Both the position numbers and the translations under genes were made by a program. The notes under the pieces are model-generated. The model saw only the letters and a program-made list of their open reading frames with translations, was not told the origin of the DNA and made no database searches. From Caldifarciminota bacterium (GTDB lineage: Bacteria > Hydrothermota > Hydrothermia > B15-G9 > WFZT01), in assembly GCA_026991055.1 (NCBI GenBank), contig JALXCE010000091.1:1-7423 (forward strand): DNA of 7,423 bases, read 5' to 3'. Shown here one piece after another: positions 1 to 5,833 of the stretch. Every line of letters begins with the position of its first letter. Position 1 is the first letter of the stretch.

Positions 1-2
1 CA

Positions 3-614
3 GGAGCGATTGTTGACTCTGCTGATGCAGGAATAGCTCCTGCGGGAATAACATTTTTCAACGGGAAAATCTATGTTGTGGCATCCTTTTACGATCTTAC
101 AACTTACACAGCGGACACAGGCTATCTATACGTTTTTAATACAAACCTGCAGAAGCTGGATAGCCTCGTCCTCTTTGTGAATCCAACGCTTATCGCTGAC
201 GACGGCAGTAATGTCATTGTTGCAGGCGGCGATTACACAACGGGAGGAGGAAATCTCTGGAAAATCAGTCCGGACAGTCTTGTAGTAACTGGTACTCTTG
301 CACTTACCGGAGTTCCAGGAGCCCTGGTTGTAAAAGATGGCAAAGCTTATCTAACCGGTTACACCTATTACCCCACGGTGGTTAATCTTGCCACAATGCA
401 GGTTTTGAATACATACACGAATGCACCAGCAAGTATGGGTTTCATGGGAATTGATGTTAACTTAAGTGCTTCAAAGATTTATGTGGCTGTAGCGAGCTGG
501 ACTGATGCCAACTATCTTTGGATCATCGACGCTGCAACAGGGGATACATCAAGTGTTGAGCTTGGAAATGCCAAGGGTTCGCAGATTGTTAAGTATCTTG
601 AAGTTGAAGAATAG
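3..614 (+). CDS. C-terminal part of a beta-propeller protein (5' end outside window)
   Basis: The reading frame is open from the first bases of the window to a TAG at 612-614, giving 203 visible residues. The GTG at 78 is an internal valine codon, not the start, because the frame upstream of it reads as the same kind of sequence (AGITFFNGKIYVVASFYD). The protein is built of short beta-strand blades with the pattern 'G-x-hydrophobic-YV-x-D/N-x-x-T/L': GYLYVFNTNLQKLDSLVLF, NLWKISPDSLVVTGTL, KAYLTGYTYYPTVVNLATMQ, YLWIIDAATGDTSSVELG. This resembles YVTN/YncE-like propellers, which are usually exported and bind ligands or other proteins. No catalytic motif, Cys, transmembrane segment or sorting domain is visible; the chain ends at KYLEVEE. 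The start and any signal peptide are outside the window. The fold class is fairly safe; the function is unknown. It is followed after 33 nt by a GC-rich hairpin. Confidence 0.75.
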   Translation, partial: GAIVDSADAGIAPAGITFFNGKIYVVASFYDLTTYTADTGYLYVFNTNLQKLDSLVLFVNPTLIADDGSNVIVAGGDYTTGGGNLWKISPDSLVVTGTLALTGVPGALVVKDGKAYLTGYTYYPTVVNLATMQVLNTYTNAPASMGFMGIDVNLSASKIYVAVASWTDANYLWIIDAATGDTSSVELGNAKGSQIVKYLEVEE

Positions 615-647
615 CATCTCCTCTGGGTGATAGGTCACCTCCCGGGC

Positions 648-682
648 AGGAGTGGGGCGGCCCGAAGGGCCGCCCCACTCCT
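648..682. repeat. perfect GC-rich palindrome with GAA centre, possible terminator
   Basis: Two 16-nt arms (648-663 and 667-682) pair perfectly around the triplet GAA at 664-666. The arm is AGGAGTGGGGCGGCCC. Imperfect outer pairing exists between GGTGATAGGT (626-635) and ACCTCACC (683-690). It lies 33 nt after the stop of the upstream gene, so it could end or protect that transcript, but there is no T-run behind it (ATTTTCAATT follows). It belongs to the family of cGAAg-centred palindromes in this window. Confidence 0.85.
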
Positions 683-691
683 ACCTCACCA

Positions 692-719
692 TTTTCAATT
701 CCTCACTATCAATTGAAAA
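692..719. repeat. AT-rich inverted repeat
   Basis: TTTTCAATT (692-700) and AATTGAAAA (711-719) are perfect 9-nt inverted copies separated by 10 nt. The repeat sits directly behind the GC hairpin at 648-682. It has no T-run of its own, and its role is unclear. Confidence 0.5.
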
Positions 720-769
720 ATAAGATGCTCCCGTAAAAACGGGCATTGGAGTTTCAATAGAAATTTAAT

Positions 770-840
770 AAATTTCAAGTTGTGACCCCTCACCTAACCT
801 CTCCCCTCAAAGAATTTATGCGGGAAGAGGAAGGTTTTTT
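770..840. repeat. degenerate C-rich/G-rich palindromic element, copy A
   Basis: The left arm CCCCTCACCTAACCTCTCCC (786-805) faces a G-rich right arm GGGAAGAGGAAGGTT (822-836), around an AT-rich centre AAAGAATTTATGC. Pairing is imperfect. The left arm closely matches the 5' arm of the element inside guaA (CCCCCCACCTTACTCCTCCC from 4544), and the centre and flank match copy B at 1074-1140 (AATTTATG against TATTTATG; AAATTTCAAGTTGTG against AAATTTTAAAAATGT). It looks like an old copy of a dispersed palindromic repeat. Confidence 0.5.
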
Positions 841-985
841 ATGTGTGGCAGGATAAATTTTTGCATTCGAAAAATTCGATCCTTATTCAGGTTAATTTTG
901 ATAGGCATGATAAATTGAACAATTATTTGGGTCCAGAGAAAGTAACCATTACCCACTAAGCAAGTGAACCAAAGTCTAAATAATC

Positions 986-1033
986 ATTCCCTCCCCAGCG
1001 CTGTGCGCCGGCAAAGGAATAAGGGAGGGGGGC
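986..1033. repeat. degenerate palindromic element, copy C
   Basis: CCCTCCC (989-995) and GGGAGGG (1023-1029) are perfect 7-nt inverted copies. Between them a small inner palindrome, GCGC-TGT-GCGC (998-1008), and CAAAGGAATAAGGG resemble the middle and right arm of copy A (CAAAGAATTTATGCGGG). The symmetry is broken, as expected of an old copy. Membership of the family is inferred. Confidence 0.4.
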
Positions 1034-1073
1034 CGCTTAAGATTGATAAAAATTCAAGATGTAAACCCTGATT

Positions 1074-1140
1074 GAAATTTTAAAAATGTAGCCCCTCTCC
1101 TTAATTCTCCTCCCGCAAGTATTTATGCTGGGAGGAAGTT
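1074..1140. repeat. degenerate palindromic element, copy B
   Basis: The C-rich left arm CCCCTCTCCTTAATTCTCCT (1092-1111) faces the right arm GGGAGGAAG (1130-1138), around GCAAGTATTTATGCT. CTCCTCCC and GGGAGG pair. The arrangement and the ATTTATGC centre match copy A, and the AT-rich flank AAATTTTAAAAATGTAG resembles that of copy A. A third similar flank (AAATTCAAGATGTAAACCC, 1050-1068) lies just upstream. Confidence 0.45.
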
Positions 1141-1416
1141 GATTGTACAACAGGAAATCTAATTTCAACTGCAGAGAAAATTCTTTTGCATAGCCGTTTG
1201 GTCAATCTACCAAGATCAAACAAACCGCAGAATGGGCCTAAATCCCTCCTTCACCGGGAAAAGAGGCGTCAGGGGATAATGGGAAAGAACAAAAATTGGA
1301 AAGCTTGAACCTTCGAGATTTTCCATACACACTTTGTGCGAATGGAAGATGATTTTTTGGAAAAATTCCTGATAAAAATTCGCTAATCTTTAATCTCATA
1401 TCACACTTACATTTTG

Positions 1417-1445
1417 TTGACAAATATCACTTTTTTAGTTATATT
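1417..1445 (+). promoter_or_regulatory. promoter P1 of the SBBP gene
   Basis: TTGACA (1417-1422) matches the sigma-70 -35 consensus exactly. A 17-nt spacer separates it from TATATT (1440-1445), five of six -10 bases. The spacer is AT-rich with a T6 run. The predicted start of transcription is near 1452, giving a leader of about 160 nt before the start codon at 1614. The predicted start coincides with a perfect palindrome. Confidence 0.7.
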
Positions 1446-1451
1446 TTATAT

Positions 1452-1467
1452 ATGCGTTGCAACGCAT
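1452..1467. promoter_or_regulatory. perfect 16-bp palindrome at predicted P1 start, probable operator
   Basis: ATGCGTTGCAACGCAT reads the same on both strands, with no spacer. It begins 6 bp after the P1 -10 hexamer, over the predicted transcription start, a usual place for a dimeric repressor operator. The TTGCAA core resembles sites of several helix-turn-helix families, but no regulator gene lies in the window, so the binding protein cannot be named. It could also form a small 5'-end hairpin in the RNA. Confidence 0.6.
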
Positions 1468-1490
1468 TATATTCTAAATGACTAATTCAA

Positions 1491-1518
1491 TTGACAAAGA
1501 AGTGGGACCGGGTAAATT
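1491..1518 (+). promoter_or_regulatory. possible second promoter P2 of the SBBP gene
   Basis: A second exact TTGACA (1491-1496) is followed after 16 nt by TAAATT (1513-1518), four of six -10 bases. It is weaker than P1. Its -10 lies in the left arm of the leader hairpin, so a transcript starting near 1525 would lack that arm while a P1 transcript would carry it. Confidence 0.4.
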
Positions 1519-1591
1519 CATGGCTAATTTTCTGCAATGAGGATGATAAATACTATTTCCGAAAATTAGCCGCCTACGAAAATCTACCCGG
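1508..1591 (+). promoter_or_regulatory. 84-nt two-part hairpin in the 5' leader
   Basis: The inner stem is perfect: GGCTAATTTTC (1522-1532) with GAAAATTAGCC (1561-1571), around a 28-nt loop. The outer stem CCGGGTAAATT (1508-1518) pairs with AATCTACCCGG (1581-1591) at 10 of 11 positions. The structure ends 10 nt before the ribosome binding site at 1602, a good position to affect translation or RNA stability. It matches no riboswitch class I recognise. It could instead be an inserted inverted-repeat element or a binding-site pair in DNA. Confidence 0.55.
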
Positions 1592-1601
1592 CAAATATAT
1601 G

Positions 1602-1610
1602 AGGAGGTGA
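1602..1610 (+). promoter_or_regulatory. very strong ribosome binding site
   Basis: AGGAGGTGA is complementary over nine bases to the usual 3' end of 16S rRNA (TCACCTCCT) and sits just before the ATG at 1614. It settles the start of the SBBP protein. Confidence 0.85.
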
Positions 1611-1613
1611 GTT

Positions 1614-3860
1614 ATGAGTAAAGTACACCGATGGGCTATAGTATTCTCAATCCTTGCATGGGGATATGCCTATAGCATCCCAACTCATCTGATACCTGCG
1701 AAAGGCGCAGTTGCATGGAGTTTTCCGGGTAACCTCACAATTTATCCCCATTCCGTCACGTACAGGAATGCCAAAATCGTGCTATTGAACGAGCAAAAAC
1801 CAGGAATAGCGTTCTCACATCAACTTCCTGCAACTTTTAACTTTCTCAAAAGCAAATACACTATTAGGAACGTAAAGGGATTCCGTCAAGTTGTCTTTCA
1901 CGAAGTCTATCCCGGCATTGAAAGAGTGATTGCTGGACTTGAAAATGGTGGTATCAGTATCTCCTGGAAAGTAGCCCCTGGAGCCGATCCATCCAGAATT
2001 CAATTTCGTATCTATTCTGATGATATTCAATGGATGCAAAATAGTATAAAAGTCGGTACATGGGAAATGGGGAATCTACACGCGTATCAGGGTGTAAAAG
2101 AAATCGAGATATCCCTTTTAAAGATTGACGAAAATACCTTTACATTCAAATTGGGTCAATATGATAGTAGCAAACCTATTGTGATTGACCCGGACCTTAC
2201 CACACTTGAATCAGGTACCTATCTTGGAGGTTCAAATGGCGATGGTATCACTGATATTATTACATCTGGAGATTCCGTTTTCGTTGTGGGATACACCCAA
2301 TCAGCCGATTTCCCGGTGACCCCTCACGCATACGATACTTCATTCAATTCAGGAGGCTACGATGTGTTTGTGGCCTCATTTGATAAAGATCTGAGCACAC
2401 TGTACGCGGCAACCTTCCTTGGCGGAAGTGATTCTGATAGGGGCAATGCCATTGCTAAAACATCTGATGGAGGTTTTGTCGTTGCCGGACAGACTTTTTC
2501 CTCAGACTTTCCCATTGTTTATGGTTATCAGAGTTCCCGACGAGGCTCTGCTGACGCATTTGTAGCTATTTTGAATGGACATTTAAGCGCACTTAATTTC
2601 TCAACTTACATTGGTGGTGATGACGTTGATTGGGCAAATGACGTAGTTGTGGGAACCGGAGATACCATTTTTATCTGTGGAGCAACATATTCCAATAATT
2701 ATCCATTAACGACAATGGCCCTTGACAACACATACAACGGTGGACCAGCAGGATTTATCACAGCTTTCATGCCGGATTTATCCACCCTTGTAGCAAGTAC
2801 ATATATCAGCGGAGACTATAGTGACGAACTTTATAAGCTTGCCGTTGATGAATCAACTGTAGTCGCTGTGGGCTACTCTTCCTCACCCAATATTCCAATG
2901 GACCCGAATGGTTTCGACATCCGGGTTGATGGCCAGGATGCTTATATAATTCGTACAGACCACCTCCTTCAATCTATGATTGGTGCAACCTTCTATGGCG
3001 AGCAGGGGCCGGTGTATCACGGGTATCCAACCACAGCCTATTCTGTTGCACTCACCCCCTCTGATAAAATTATAACAGGTGGCTACATTAACGGCATCCC
3101 TGGAGCGAATATTCTACCTATTGTAGGTGGATTTGATAATACAGTCGGCGGGTATTCTGAGGGTTTCGTCGCTATATTTGATGGAACACTGCAGAACTTG
3201 ATTGCATCTACCTATATAGGTGGTGATGGAGACGACGAAGTCAAAGACGTAGCATGGACCACAACGACTTCACAAACCATACTGGTCGTGGGAAACACCA
3301 CTTCTAATGATATGCCTTATGATGCTACCCAGCTCTCTCCTTATGATGACTCGCACAATGGAGGACAGGACTTATTTATTTATACCCTGCCAGAAAACCT
3401 TAATCTTACTTACGGATTTACATATTATGGTGGCTCAATGGATGATTATGCAAAGGCAATTGTTCATATTAACAATTCGCTGATTGTAGCCGGGAATACG
3501 GATTCTTCAGTAATACCGCTTGCGGGCTCACCTTATGACAACTCTCCAGATGGCCCGACAGACGGCTTTTTAGCGAAATTTGACAATACCGGTCCACCTG
3601 CCACAGGCGTATCAGAACATGAGAGCAAGAAATCTATTTACTGGGAAATGCCGGACCGATTGGTATTAAATCTCAACCGAGCTTCATACATCGGGATCGA
3701 AATGTATAATCCTGCCGGTCGTCTCGTCTATGAAGAAACTTTTGGGGTTTTGCCGGCAGGAAAAAATGAGATTCCGGTTAAGGTGAAATTGATCGGATTC
3801 ATAAGAGTCCGTGTAGGGGACAGGGTTATGACAGTTAAGGCAATGGATTTGAGGAATTAG
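1614..3860 (+). CDS. secreted SBBP seven-bladed beta-propeller protein
   Basis: This 748-residue exported protein has three parts. Residues 1 to about 22 are a signal peptide (K3, R6, then a hydrophobic run WAIVFSILAWGYA). Residues about 25-195 match the N-terminal domain that commonly precedes SBBP repeats: VYPGIERVIAG, a strand-rich stretch with SWKVAPGADPSRIQFRI, and the closing KPIVIDPDL. Then seven SBBP repeats follow, each opening with T-Y/F-x-G-G-x-x-x-D, at residues 202, 267, 331, 396, 459, 533 and 603. The spacing of 63-74 residues and the number seven fit a closed propeller. Repeats 4 (YISGDYSD) and 5 (FYGEQGPVYHG) deviate from the motif. Residues about 671-748 resemble a type IX-like sorting domain (IEMYNPAGRLVYEETF ... 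AGKNEIPV) but end GFIRVRVGDRVMTVKAM instead of the usual GIYFLRI form. Location is envelope or secreted; ligand and role are unknown. Promoters, a possible operator and a leader hairpin upstream suggest control. It is monocistronic: a 26-bp hairpin follows the stop by 7 nt. Confidence 0.88.
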   Translation: MSKVHRWAIVFSILAWGYAYSIPTHLIPAKGAVAWSFPGNLTIYPHSVTYRNAKIVLLNEQKPGIAFSHQLPATFNFLKSKYTIRNVKGFRQVVFHEVYPGIERVIAGLENGGISISWKVAPGADPSRIQFRIYSDDIQWMQNSIKVGTWEMGNLHAYQGVKEIEISLLKIDENTFTFKLGQYDSSKPIVIDPDLTTLESGTYLGGSNGDGITDIITSGDSVFVVGYTQSADFPVTPHAYDTSFNSGGYDVFVASFDKDLSTLYAATFLGGSDSDRGNAIAKTSDGGFVVAGQTFSSDFPIVYGYQSSRRGSADAFVAILNGHLSALNFSTYIGGDDVDWANDVVVGTGDTIFICGATYSNNYPLTTMALDNTYNGGPAGFITAFMPDLSTLVASTYISGDYSDELYKLAVDESTVVAVGYSSSPNIPMDPNGFDIRVDGQDAYIIRTDHLLQSMIGATFYGEQGPVYHGYPTTAYSVALTPSDKIITGGYINGIPGANILPIVGGFDNTVGGYSEGFVAIFDGTLQNLIASTYIGGDGDDEVKDVAWTTTTSQTILVVGNTTSNDMPYDATQLSPYDDSHNGGQDLFIYTLPENLNLTYGFTYYGGSMDDYAKAIVHINNSLIVAGNTDSSVIPLAGSPYDNSPDGPTDGFLAKFDNTGPPATGVSEHESKKSIYWEMPDRLVLNLNRASYIGIEMYNPAGRLVYEETFGVLPAGKNEIPVKVKLIGFIRVRVGDRVMTVKAMDLRN

Positions 3861-3867
3861 GGGTTAA

Positions 3868-3922
3868 TTAATGTGAGAGGGGGAGGGTGAATCTTCGATT
3901 CACCCTCCCCCTCTCACATTAA
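3868..3922. terminator. long perfect hairpin after the SBBP gene, terminator-like
   Basis: The arms at 3868-3893 and 3897-3922 are perfect over 26 bp around the triplet TTC (GAA on the minus strand). They begin 7 nt after the stop codon. The left arm contains GAGAGGGGGAGGGTGAATC. No U-run follows (AAAAGAATCC), so it is not a textbook intrinsic terminator. It may stop polymerase by stem strength alone or protect the RNA 3' end. The inner 21 nt are identical to those of the hairpin at 6696-6728. Confidence 0.75.
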
Positions 3923-4000
3923 AAAGAATCCATACACCACTGTCTAAAGACAAAAACATCTTTTTCTCAACATGATTTCTCGCTGGAAAAATGTATAAGC

Positions 4001-4035
4001 CTTTGCGCCCCCGCGCGAAGCGCGGGGGCGCAAAG
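4001..4035. repeat. perfect GC palindrome with GCGAAGC core
   Basis: The arms CTTTGCGCCCCCGCGC (4001-4016) and 4020-4035 pair perfectly over 16 bp around GAA (4017-4019). The centre reads GCGAAGC, a heptamer known for forming an exceptionally stable DNA mini-hairpin. It lies in the 289-nt gap between the SBBP gene and guaA, about 115 nt before guaA. The rest of this gap is AT-rich, with nothing else recognisable except a possible guaA promoter. Confidence 0.85.
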
Positions 4036-4113
4036 TAAAGGGGACATTCTACTTGTAAGCTTAGAAATTTCCCTCTCAAAACCCATGAGCTTCATTACAA
4101 ATCCCATCAATGG

Positions 4114-4140
4114 CTTACATGCGTCAACTTGCATTAAAAT
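4114..4140 (+). promoter_or_regulatory. possible guaA promoter giving a leaderless mRNA
   Basis: TAAAAT (4135-4140) is a fair -10 hexamer (five of six). CTTACA (4114-4119) is a weak -35 (four of six) with a short 15-nt spacer. If used, transcription would begin at about 4147-4150, at the guaA ATG itself. This fits the absence of any purine-rich ribosome binding site before guaA (TTAGACACCT). It is a tentative call. Confidence 0.3.
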
Positions 4141-4149
4141 TAGACACCT

Positions 4150-5769
4150 ATGGAAAAGGTTATCATTCTGGATTTTGGCTCTCAGTACACACAGCTCATT
4201 GCCCGAAGAGTGAGGGAGAATAACGTCTATTCGGAGATTGTCCCCTACAATATCTCACCCGACCAGATAGGAGATGATGTAATTGCCATAATCCTCAGTG
4301 GCGGGCCGGGTAGTGTTTACGATGAAAGGCCATACCTGCCTGATAAACGGATATTTGAGCTTGGAAAACCCATTCTGGGAATATGCTACGGCCTTCAGAT
4401 TATTGCCCACATGTTAGGTGGTAAGGTCGCTCCGGCAGGTGAAAAGGAATATGGATATGCCGAGCTTGAAATCATCAAAGATTCACCACTTTTTAGTAAT
4501 ATACCCGATTTAAAAGTACAGGATCACAAGAGAAATGAAGATACCCCCCACCTTACTCCTCCCCCCACGCACGAAGTGCGTGGGGGGAGGATGGGTGTAA
4601 GAAAATTCCGCGTATGGATGAGCCACGGGGATAGGGTTCTATCAATCCCCGAAAATTTCAGGGTTATTGCCCGCACTGCCAACTCCCCCTATGCTGCAAT
4701 CTCAGACGAGAAGAGAAAAATTTATGGCTTGCAGTTTCATCCCGAAGTGGTTCACACGAAGTATGGAACTGAAATCATTCGAAATTTTCTCTACGAGATA
4801 GCCGGAGCAAAGGGTGAATGGAAACTGGAAAATTATGTTGAAACTATGATTGCAGAAATCAGGGAGAAAGTGGACGGCAACGGGGTGATCCTTGCCCTAT
4901 CCGGCGGCGTTGATTCCTCTGTAGTTGCCTATCTGCTTGCAAAGGCGGTGGGCGAAAATTTTTACCCCATATTTATTGACACAGGGCTGCTCAAGATCGG
5001 AGAAACCGAAAGGATTAAAAAATTTTTCGGACATTTGAAAAACTTAAGAATAATTGATGCACGCGAAATATTTTTAAATGCCCTGAAAGGTGTAAAAGAC
5101 CCCGAAGAAAAGCGAAAGATTATCGGAGAAAAATTCATCGAGGTATTTCGAGACGAGTCCCTGAAGCTTAAGGATAAGATCAAATTCCTCGCTCAGGGGA
5201 CCCTGTATCCGGATGTGATCGAATCAACACCGGTAGTGGGTCCTTCAGAGACCATCAAATCCCATCACAATGTCGGCGGACTGCCCGATTGGCTACCTTT
5301 TGAACTCCTCGAGCCCCTCAAGATGCTCTTTAAAGATGAAGTAAGGAAGATTGGCAAAATTCTCGGTATGCCCGATGAACTAATCAGCCGTCACCCCTTT
5401 CCCGGTCCTGGCTTTGCAATCAGAATCATCGGAGAGGTGACCGAGGAGAGCCTTTCTCTTGTTAAGATGGCAGATTTAATTATTGAAGAAGAAATCAAAA
5501 ATGCAGGATTGTATGAGGAGCTCTGGCAGGTGTTCCCGGTGTTACTTCCCATCAAAACTGTAGGCGTAATGGGGGATAAAAGGACTTACGAGTATGTGGT
5601 CGCATTGAGGGCTGTAACGTCTGTTGATGGAATGACAGCAGATTGGGCAAAGCTCCCATACGATGTTTTGGAGAGAATTTCAAGCAGGATTGTTAATGAA
5701 ATCACAGGAATAAACAGGGTCGTTTTTGATGTTACATCCAAGCCCCCAGCCACCATTGAGTGGGAGTAG
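4150..5769 (+). CDS. guaA: GMP synthase (glutamine-hydrolysing) with an in-frame palindromic insertion
   Basis: The enzyme aminates XMP to GMP using ATP and glutamine, the last step of guanine nucleotide synthesis, in the cytoplasm. Residues 1 to about 218 form the class I glutamine amidotransferase domain: LDFGSQYTQLIARR at the start, nucleophile Cys79 in GICYGLQ, and His197 and Glu199 in QFHPEV. Residues from about 225 form the ATP-pyrophosphatase domain with the P-loop LSGGVDSS (251-257). KSHHNVGGLP, HPFPGPGFAIRI, GVMGDKRTYEYV and the terminal KPPATIEWE complete the synthase and dimerisation parts, so all key residues are present. At 539 residues it is longer than typical bacterial GuaA (about 510-525). 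The surplus is about 30 residues between NIPD (117-120) and VWMSHGD (155-161), rich in Pro, Arg and Gly (TPHLTPPPTHEVRGG), and it includes a perfect DNA palindrome. The ATG is chosen because family homology starts at once; no ribosome binding site precedes it, unlike the neighbours. It stands between intergenic hairpins and its own-promoter neighbour hbd, so it is probably transcribed alone. Confidence 0.96.
   Translation: MEKVIILDFGSQYTQLIARRVRENNVYSEIVPYNISPDQIGDDVIAIILSGGPGSVYDERPYLPDKRIFELGKPILGICYGLQIIAHMLGGKVAPAGEKEYGYAELEIIKDSPLFSNIPDLKVQDHKRNEDTPHLTPPPTHEVRGGRMGVRKFRVWMSHGDRVLSIPENFRVIARTANSPYAAISDEKRKIYGLQFHPEVVHTKYGTEIIRNFLYEIAGAKGEWKLENYVETMIAEIREKVDGNGVILALSGGVDSSVVAYLLAKAVGENFYPIFIDTGLLKIGETERIKKFFGHLKNLRIIDAREIFLNALKGVKDPEEKRKIIGEKFIEVFRDESLKLKDKIKFLAQGTLYPDVIESTPVVGPSETIKSHHNVGGLPDWLPFELLEPLKMLFKDEVRKIGKILGMPDELISRHPFPGPGFAIRIIGEVTEESLSLVKMADLIIEEEIKNAGLYEELWQVFPVLLPIKTVGVMGDKRTYEYVVALRAVTSVDGMTADWAKLPYDVLERISSRIVNEITGINRVVFDVTSKPPATIEWE
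4541..4600. repeat. palindromic element inserted inside guaA
   Basis: The arms at 4557-4572 and 4576-4591 pair perfectly over 16 bp around GAA (4573-4575); the inner arms are CCCCCCACGCAC and GTGCGTGGGGGG. After a short mismatch, CACC (4549-4552) pairs with GGTG (4594-4597). It keeps the guaA frame and encodes roughly TPHLTPPPTHEVRGGRMGV. Compared with Bacillus subtilis GuaA, recalled from memory, about 31 extra residues lie here, so the insertion may span about 4510-4602. The left flank matches intergenic copy A at 786. It resembles in behaviour, not in sequence, the Rickettsia palindromic elements that invade genes in frame. Confidence 0.8.
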
Positions 5770-5799
5770 TTGTTAAGTTCCGGCCGCAAATATTATAAT
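5770..5799 (+). promoter_or_regulatory. hbd promoter in the guaA-hbd gap
   Basis: TATAAT (5794-5799) is an exact -10 consensus, preceded by TTGTTA (5770-5775, four of six) with an 18-nt spacer. The -35 begins right after the guaA stop codon. Predicted transcription start is near 5806, leaving a leader of about 28 nt with the ribosome binding site. Confidence 0.55.
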
Positions 5800-5820
5800 T
5801 TCCCCGAATGCTCATTAAAA

Positions 5821-5826
5821 AGGAGG
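5821..5826 (+). promoter_or_regulatory. ribosome binding site of hbd
   Basis: AGGAGG lies 7 nt before the ATG at 5834, ideal spacing. It fixes the start, which is also where the Rossmann fold begins. Confidence 0.85.
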
Positions 5827-5833
5827 TTTCAAT

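Larger units (their letters stand above)
615..1613. other. 1-kb intergenic region: repeat graveyard (left) and control region (right)
   Basis: No convincing gene is present. The only longer reading frame, on the minus strand at 1238-1423, has no ribosome binding site, low-complexity Ser/Phe/Pro composition and no recognisable domain. From 615 to about 1140 the sequence holds one perfect GC hairpin and three decayed C-rich/G-rich inverted elements, annotated separately. At 1241-1276 there may be a further decayed copy (CCCTCC ... AGGGGA), which is too weak to list. Smaller inverted repeats are 730-743 (CCCGT, AAAA, ACGGG) and 692-719. From about 1280 the sequence is AT-rich, and 1417-1613 carries promoter, operator and leader elements for the gene at 1614. 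No tRNA or known riboswitch was recognised. Confidence 0.6.

Noticed and set aside
751..780. GTTTCAAT stretch that looks like the start of a CRISPR repeat
   Set aside because: It occurs once, with no regular repeat-spacer spacing and no cas gene in the window.
1238..1423. 61-residue reading frame on the minus strand in the intergenic region
   Set aside because: It has no ribosome binding site or recognisable domain and overlaps the P1 promoter region; its composition reflects AT-rich non-coding DNA.
615..1613. tRNA or other structured RNA gene in the 1-kb gap
   Set aside because: No tRNA arms (such as GTTCRA T-loop with matching acceptor ends) or known RNA motifs could be found by eye.
1815..2039. 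Minus-strand frame opposite the SBBP gene, with similar ones at 4962-5183, 5586-5789 and 6353-6577
   Set aside because: All lie opposite strongly supported genes, with no ribosome binding site or family resemblance.
3938..3974. Possible intrinsic terminator around AAAGACAAAAACATCTTTTTC
   Set aside because: The stem is only about five A-T rich pairs, too weak to call beside the 26-bp hairpin just upstream.
4541..4600. guaA broken by frameshift or premature stop at the inserted palindrome
   Set aside because: The frame is continuous through the insert, and all downstream motifs to KPPATIEWE are intact.
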